This document shows, in pieces, positions 54,492 to 64,000 of a DNA stretch of 64,000 bases (the first letter of the stretch is position 1; every line of letters starts with the position of its first letter). The notes under the pieces were generated by a model. That model worked only from the letters and a program-made list of their open reading frames with translations, did not search any database and had not been told where the DNA came from. Both the position numbers and the translations under genes were made by a program. The DNA comes from Sciscionella sediminilitoris (GTDB taxonomy: Bacteria > Actinomycetota > Actinomycetes > Mycobacteriales > Pseudonocardiaceae). The DNA is taken from assembly GCF_000737195.2 (NCBI RefSeq), contig NZ_JALM01000068.1, positions 1-64,000 on the forward strand, written 5' to 3'.

Positions 54492-54983
54492 TTAGGCCCG
54501 CCCCGGGCGGAAAGCGACGACGGGGCACTCGGCGAGCAGTCGGTGTCGTGCCGCTTCGCTTCCGTCGTAGCGCCAGCCGATCACCCAGCTCAGTCCGCGC
54601 CGCACGATGGGCGCGAGCATTCGGTTGCGGTACTCGTAGCGGTTCAGAATCCCGGCCGCTCGCACCGGATCGACCGGGTGCGCCCGCACCTCGAGCCGGG
54701 CGGCGCCGAGATCGATCCGCGCGGGTGCGGCGAGCACATTGCGGTACCAGTCGGTTTTCGGTCCCAGCCCGGCGAGCACGTAGATCTCCCCGGCCTCCCG
54801 GTCGATGCCGATCACCTCGAGCATGACCCGGTAGCAGCGCCCGGACCGGCGGCCGGTGTGGCTCAGCCGCAGGAACCGTTGCCCGAGCAGCCAGCCGAAC
54901 TCGTGGTCGTAGAGCGAGCCGAGCACCTGGAGCAGGCGCATCAGCCGGGGTGGCCGGGTTTTGCTCATCCGGGTCGTGGCCAT
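54492..54983 (-). CDS. Nitroreductase/deazaflavin-dependent oxidoreductase (DUF385, Ddn-like)
   Basis: The 163-residue protein has the Ddn/DUF385 pattern: LLGQRFLRLSHTGRRSGRCYRVMLEVIG, GLGPKTDWYRNVLAAP and IDLGAARLEVRAHPV. The family binds F420 and reduces quinones or nitro compounds. It lies 10 nt downstream of a tetR gene on the same strand, so it is likely the regulator's target. Confidence 0.85.
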   Translation of the reverse strand: MATTRMSKTRPPRLMRLLQVLGSLYDHEFGWLLGQRFLRLSHTGRRSGRCYRVMLEVIGIDREAGEIYVLAGLGPKTDWYRNVLAAPARIDLGAARLEVRAHPVDPVRAAGILNRYEYRNRMLAPIVRRGLSWVIGWRYDGSEAARHRLLAECPVVAFRPGRA

Positions 54984-54993
54984 CGGATCCTCC

Positions 54994-55563
54994 TCAGTCG
55001 TCCTGCGGAACCAGTCGCGCGAGCACCTCGTCGATCGCCGTGCTGTCCAGGTTCGGGTCCAGTCCCCGGTGCAGGACGAGCCCGTCGAGCGCGGCGGCCA
55101 GGACCGCCGCGGTCGGTTCCGGTGCGGGGACCGTGTGCTCGCCGAGCCAGCGCCCGAGCCGGGTCCGGAACTCGGCGAGGGCTTCGGCGATTCCGGCGTG
55201 CAGCTGCTCGTCCCTGCTCGCCGCGAGGTAGGTCTCGATCGCGAGCAGCGAGGCCGGGTCGGTCCCGGAGTAGGCGCGGATCGCGGCGAGCAGTTCCCTG
55301 ACCGCCCCGGCGGCGGTGTCCGCGCGGGCGAGTACCGCGTCCAGTTCCCCGACGAGCCGGGTGACCAGGCCGAGCGCGGCTTCCCGCAACACGGACTGGA
55401 TCGAGGGGTAGTGGTAGTGCACCACGCTGCTGCTCACCCCGGCCCGCTCGGCGAGTACCCGGGTGCTCACCGCCGACCAGCCGCGCTCGGGAATGAGTTC
55501 GGCCGCGGCGGCCAGCAGCCGCACACGGACTTCCTGGCCACGGGCCGCTGCCGGTGAGCTCAC
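54994..55563 (-). CDS. TetR family transcriptional regulator
   Basis: The 189-residue protein has the TetR helix-turn-helix RVRLLAAAAELIPERGWSAVSTRVLAERAGVSSSVVHYHYPS and a ligand-binding C-terminal domain. GTG 55563 starts the conserved region; the open frame to 55890 is antisense to rlmA. It probably controls its own operon with the DUF385 reductase. The effector is unknown. Confidence 0.87.
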   Translation of the reverse strand: MSSPAAARGQEVRVRLLAAAAELIPERGWSAVSTRVLAERAGVSSSVVHYHYPSIQSVLREAALGLVTRLVGELDAVLARADTAAGAVRELLAAIRAYSGTDPASLLAIETYLAASRDEQLHAGIAEALAEFRTRLGRWLGEHTVPAPEPTAAVLAAALDGLVLHRGLDPNLDSTAIDEVLARLVPQDD

Positions 55564-55664
55564 TCTACTGTCCAATCGACCTGAACGAGTGTCCTGTACG
55601 AATGACCCGAGACTAGGTCGCGCGGTGGCCGGACGCAAGCCTGTCGCGGGATAAGGTGGTCGCG

Positions 55665-58702
<3,038 letters not shown>

Positions 58703-58706
<4 letters not shown>

Positions 58707-59615
58707 GCGGTGTGGATCCACGGATCGAGACGGCGGCGGCGAAGGCGGAGATCCTGATCGAGGCGTTGCCCTGGCTGCAGCGTTTCCACGGCACCACGGT
58801 GGTGCTCAAGTACGGCGGCAACGCCATGACCGACGAGTCGCTCAAGCAGGCCTTCGCCGATGACATGGTGTTCCTGCGGCTGGCCGGTCTGCACCCGGTC
58901 GTGGTGCACGGCGGCGGGCCGCAGATCTCGGCGATGCTCGAACGGCTCGGCGTCGAGGGCGAGTTCCGCGGCGGGCTGCGGGTGACCACCCCGGAGACCA
59001 TGGACATCGTGCGCATGGTGCTCGTCGGACAGGTCGGGCGGGAACTGGTCGGCCTGATCAACGCGCACGGGCCCTACGCGGTCGGCATGTCCGGGGAGGA
59101 CGCCCGGCTGTTCACCGCGGCCCGCCGTCCGGCCATTGTGGACGGTGAGCAGGTGGATATCGGGCTGGTCGGGGACATCGACGAGGTCAACGCCGAGGCG
59201 ATGCGCGACATCATCGACAGCGGCCGGATCCCGGTGGTGTCCACGGTCGCCCCGGACGCGGACGGCGTGGTGCACAACATCAACGCGGACACCGCGGCCG
59301 GTGCGCTGGCGATCGCGCTCGGTGCGGAGAAACTCGTGGTGCTCACCGATGTCGAGGGGCTCTACGCGGACTGGCCGAATCCGGCCTCGCTTTACAGCCA
59401 GCTCGACGCGGACGAGCTCGAGCGGCTGCTCCCCGGGCTGGCCAGCGGAATGGTGCCGAAGATGGAGGCGTGCCTGCGCGCCGTGCAGTCGGGTGTTCCG
59501 CGCGCGCACGTGATCGACGGCCGGATCGCGCATTCGGTACTGCTCGAAGTGTTCACCAGCAAGGGAATCGGCACGATGGTCTACCCAGGGGAGGCGGCTT
59601 CCGATGGAGAGCCCC

Positions 59616-59623
<8 letters not shown>
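58703..59623 (+). CDS. argB: Acetylglutamate kinase
   Basis: The 306-residue amino-acid kinase has [29 protein letters not shown] and [30 protein letters not shown]. It phosphorylates N-acetylglutamate and is usually feedback inhibited by arginine. ATG 58703 overlaps argJ by 4 nt; argD begins before its stop. Confidence 0.97.
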
Positions 59624-61719
<2,096 letters not shown>

Positions 61720-61803
61720 ACCCATCCCAGACGGTGAGCCCGGGCCGTCCGTATGCGCGACCATCCACAACGGTTCCGGCCGTCCACAGATTTTCGCGAA
61801 CGG

Positions 61804-61831
61804 TTTCTCCCAGTCCCCGCGCCGATATACT
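61804..61831 (+). promoter_or_regulatory. Possible internal promoter before argR
   Basis: TTTCTC (61804-61809), 16 nt, then TATACT (61826-61831) resembles a sigma-A promoter 67 nt upstream of argR, in the only long gap of the operon. It could give ArgR and argGH extra expression. The -35 is weak. Confidence 0.4.
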
Positions 61832-61897
61832 GGATGCGGGGTCGCCCCCCGGTGAGGGCGGGGGATGTGCGGGGGTGGCGAAAAGGCGTGGGCGGTC

Positions 61898-62400
61898 ATG
61901 ACCACCGCAACCACCCGGGTCGCGCGGCAGGCCAAGATCAGCGAACTCGTCGCCACCCACCAGCTTCGCAGCCAGAGCGAACTCGTCCGGCTCCTCGCCG
62001 AGCACGGCATCGAGGTCACCCAGGCCACGCTGTCCCGGGACCTCGACGAACTCGGCGCGGTCAAGCTGCGCGCGGCGGACTCCGGCGCGGCCGTCTACGT
62101 CATCCCCGAGGACGGTTCCCCGGTACGCGGGGTGCAGGGCGGGACCGGGCGACTGTCCCGGCTCCTCGGTGAACTGCTGACCTCGGCGGACGGGGCGGGA
62201 AATCTCGCGGTACTGCGCACTCCGCCCGGTGCGGCGCAGTTCCTGGCAAGCGCGATCGACCGGTCGACCCTCGCCGAGGTTGTCGGCACGATCGCCGGGG
62301 ATGACACGATCATCGTCATCGCGCGCGAACCACTGACCGGCATGCAGCTCGCCGGGAAGTTCATGGCATTGGTGAGCAACACAGAGCAACAGGAGGAAGA

Positions 62401-62404
<4 letters not shown>
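61898..62404 (+). CDS. argR: Arginine repressor
   Basis: The 168-residue protein has the ArgR winged-helix [33 protein letters not shown] with the SR motif and the arginine-binding [13 protein letters not shown] near the C-terminus. With arginine it forms a hexamer and represses arg genes at ARG boxes, such as the one over argC. ATG 61898 is chosen over upstream in-frame codons. argG overlaps by 4 nt. Confidence 0.96.

Positions 62405-64000
<1,596 letters not shown>

Overview
The window is a gene-dense, high-G+C chromosome segment from an actinomycete, most likely of the Pseudonocardiaceae (Pseudonocardiales); the family call is an inference. Supporting evidence: GTG starts and 1-4 nt gene overlaps are frequent; there are mycothiol-linked and deazaflavin (F420)-type enzymes; the DivIVA-like division protein SepIVA is present; and gene order matches two blocks known from mycobacteria (rsmD-coaD ... 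sepIVA-DUF177-rpmF/rnc-mutM-smc, and MBL-uvrA ... infC-rpmI-rplT-tsnR-pheST-argCJBDFRGH). I see no insertion sequence, prophage, CRISPR array, rRNA or tRNA.

Layout. 0-8 kb: a HelD-type RNA polymerase-recycling ATPase, then rsmD, coaD, a secreted RNase Sa-type ribonuclease, sepIVA, DUF177, rpmF, rnc and mutM. 8-14 kb: a membrane acyltransferase with a repetitive N-terminus; a cobalamin-riboswitch-controlled cobalt transporter cbtBA with a divergent histidine-phosphatase-fold gene; a VOC protein; and an asnB-marR operon. 14.4-22.2 kb: a complete potassium system, consisting of a 27-codon membrane ORF followed by kdpF-A-B-C-D-E, nearly all genes coupled. 22-30 kb: a surface or secreted Pro/Thr-rich protein, acyP, smc, an SRPBCC protein, a decayed mrr restriction gene, rnhA, a small P-loop kinase-like protein and a DedA protein. 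30-36 kb: a MerR regulator under an iron-box-like dyad, a STAND-type ATPase with a damaged P-loop, a convergent GT-B-like protein, a metallo-hydrolase and a mycothiol-dependent enzyme. 36-47 kb: uvrA behind a perfect match to the mycobacterial RecA-independent DNA-damage promoter, an APH-fold kinase, a lactonase, and a probable D-amino-acid catabolic cluster (GntP/DsdX-type permease, N-acyl-D-amino-acid deacylase, PLP deaminase, divergent Rid protein), then an MtnA/eIF2B-type isomerase and a DUF1844 gene. 47-53 kb: infC-rpmI-rplT-tsnR-pheST, closed by a 20-bp-stem terminator. 53-56 kb: a second acyltransferase, a tetR-DUF385 pair and rlmA. 56.5-64 kb: the arginine operon argCJBDFRGH, with argH cut by the window edge.

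How genes work together. Kdp imports K+ under its own two-component system. The riboswitch lowers cobalt import when B12 is plentiful. The D-amino-acid cluster would import, deacylate and deaminate substrates, with a Rid protein beside it to handle imines. ArgR, encoded inside the arg operon, probably represses at an ARG box lying over the start of a leaderless argC.

Most notable items: the missing canonical start codon of tsnR inside a strong stem-loop, the mini-ORF ahead of kdpF, the uvrA damage promoter, the iron-box dyad before merR, the STAND protein lacking the Walker A lysine, the Rid protein lacking the substrate-binding arginine, and the mrr gene broken by two separate deletions. I do not see a clear new multi-gene system; the closest candidates are the STAND/GT-B pair and the D-amino-acid cluster.
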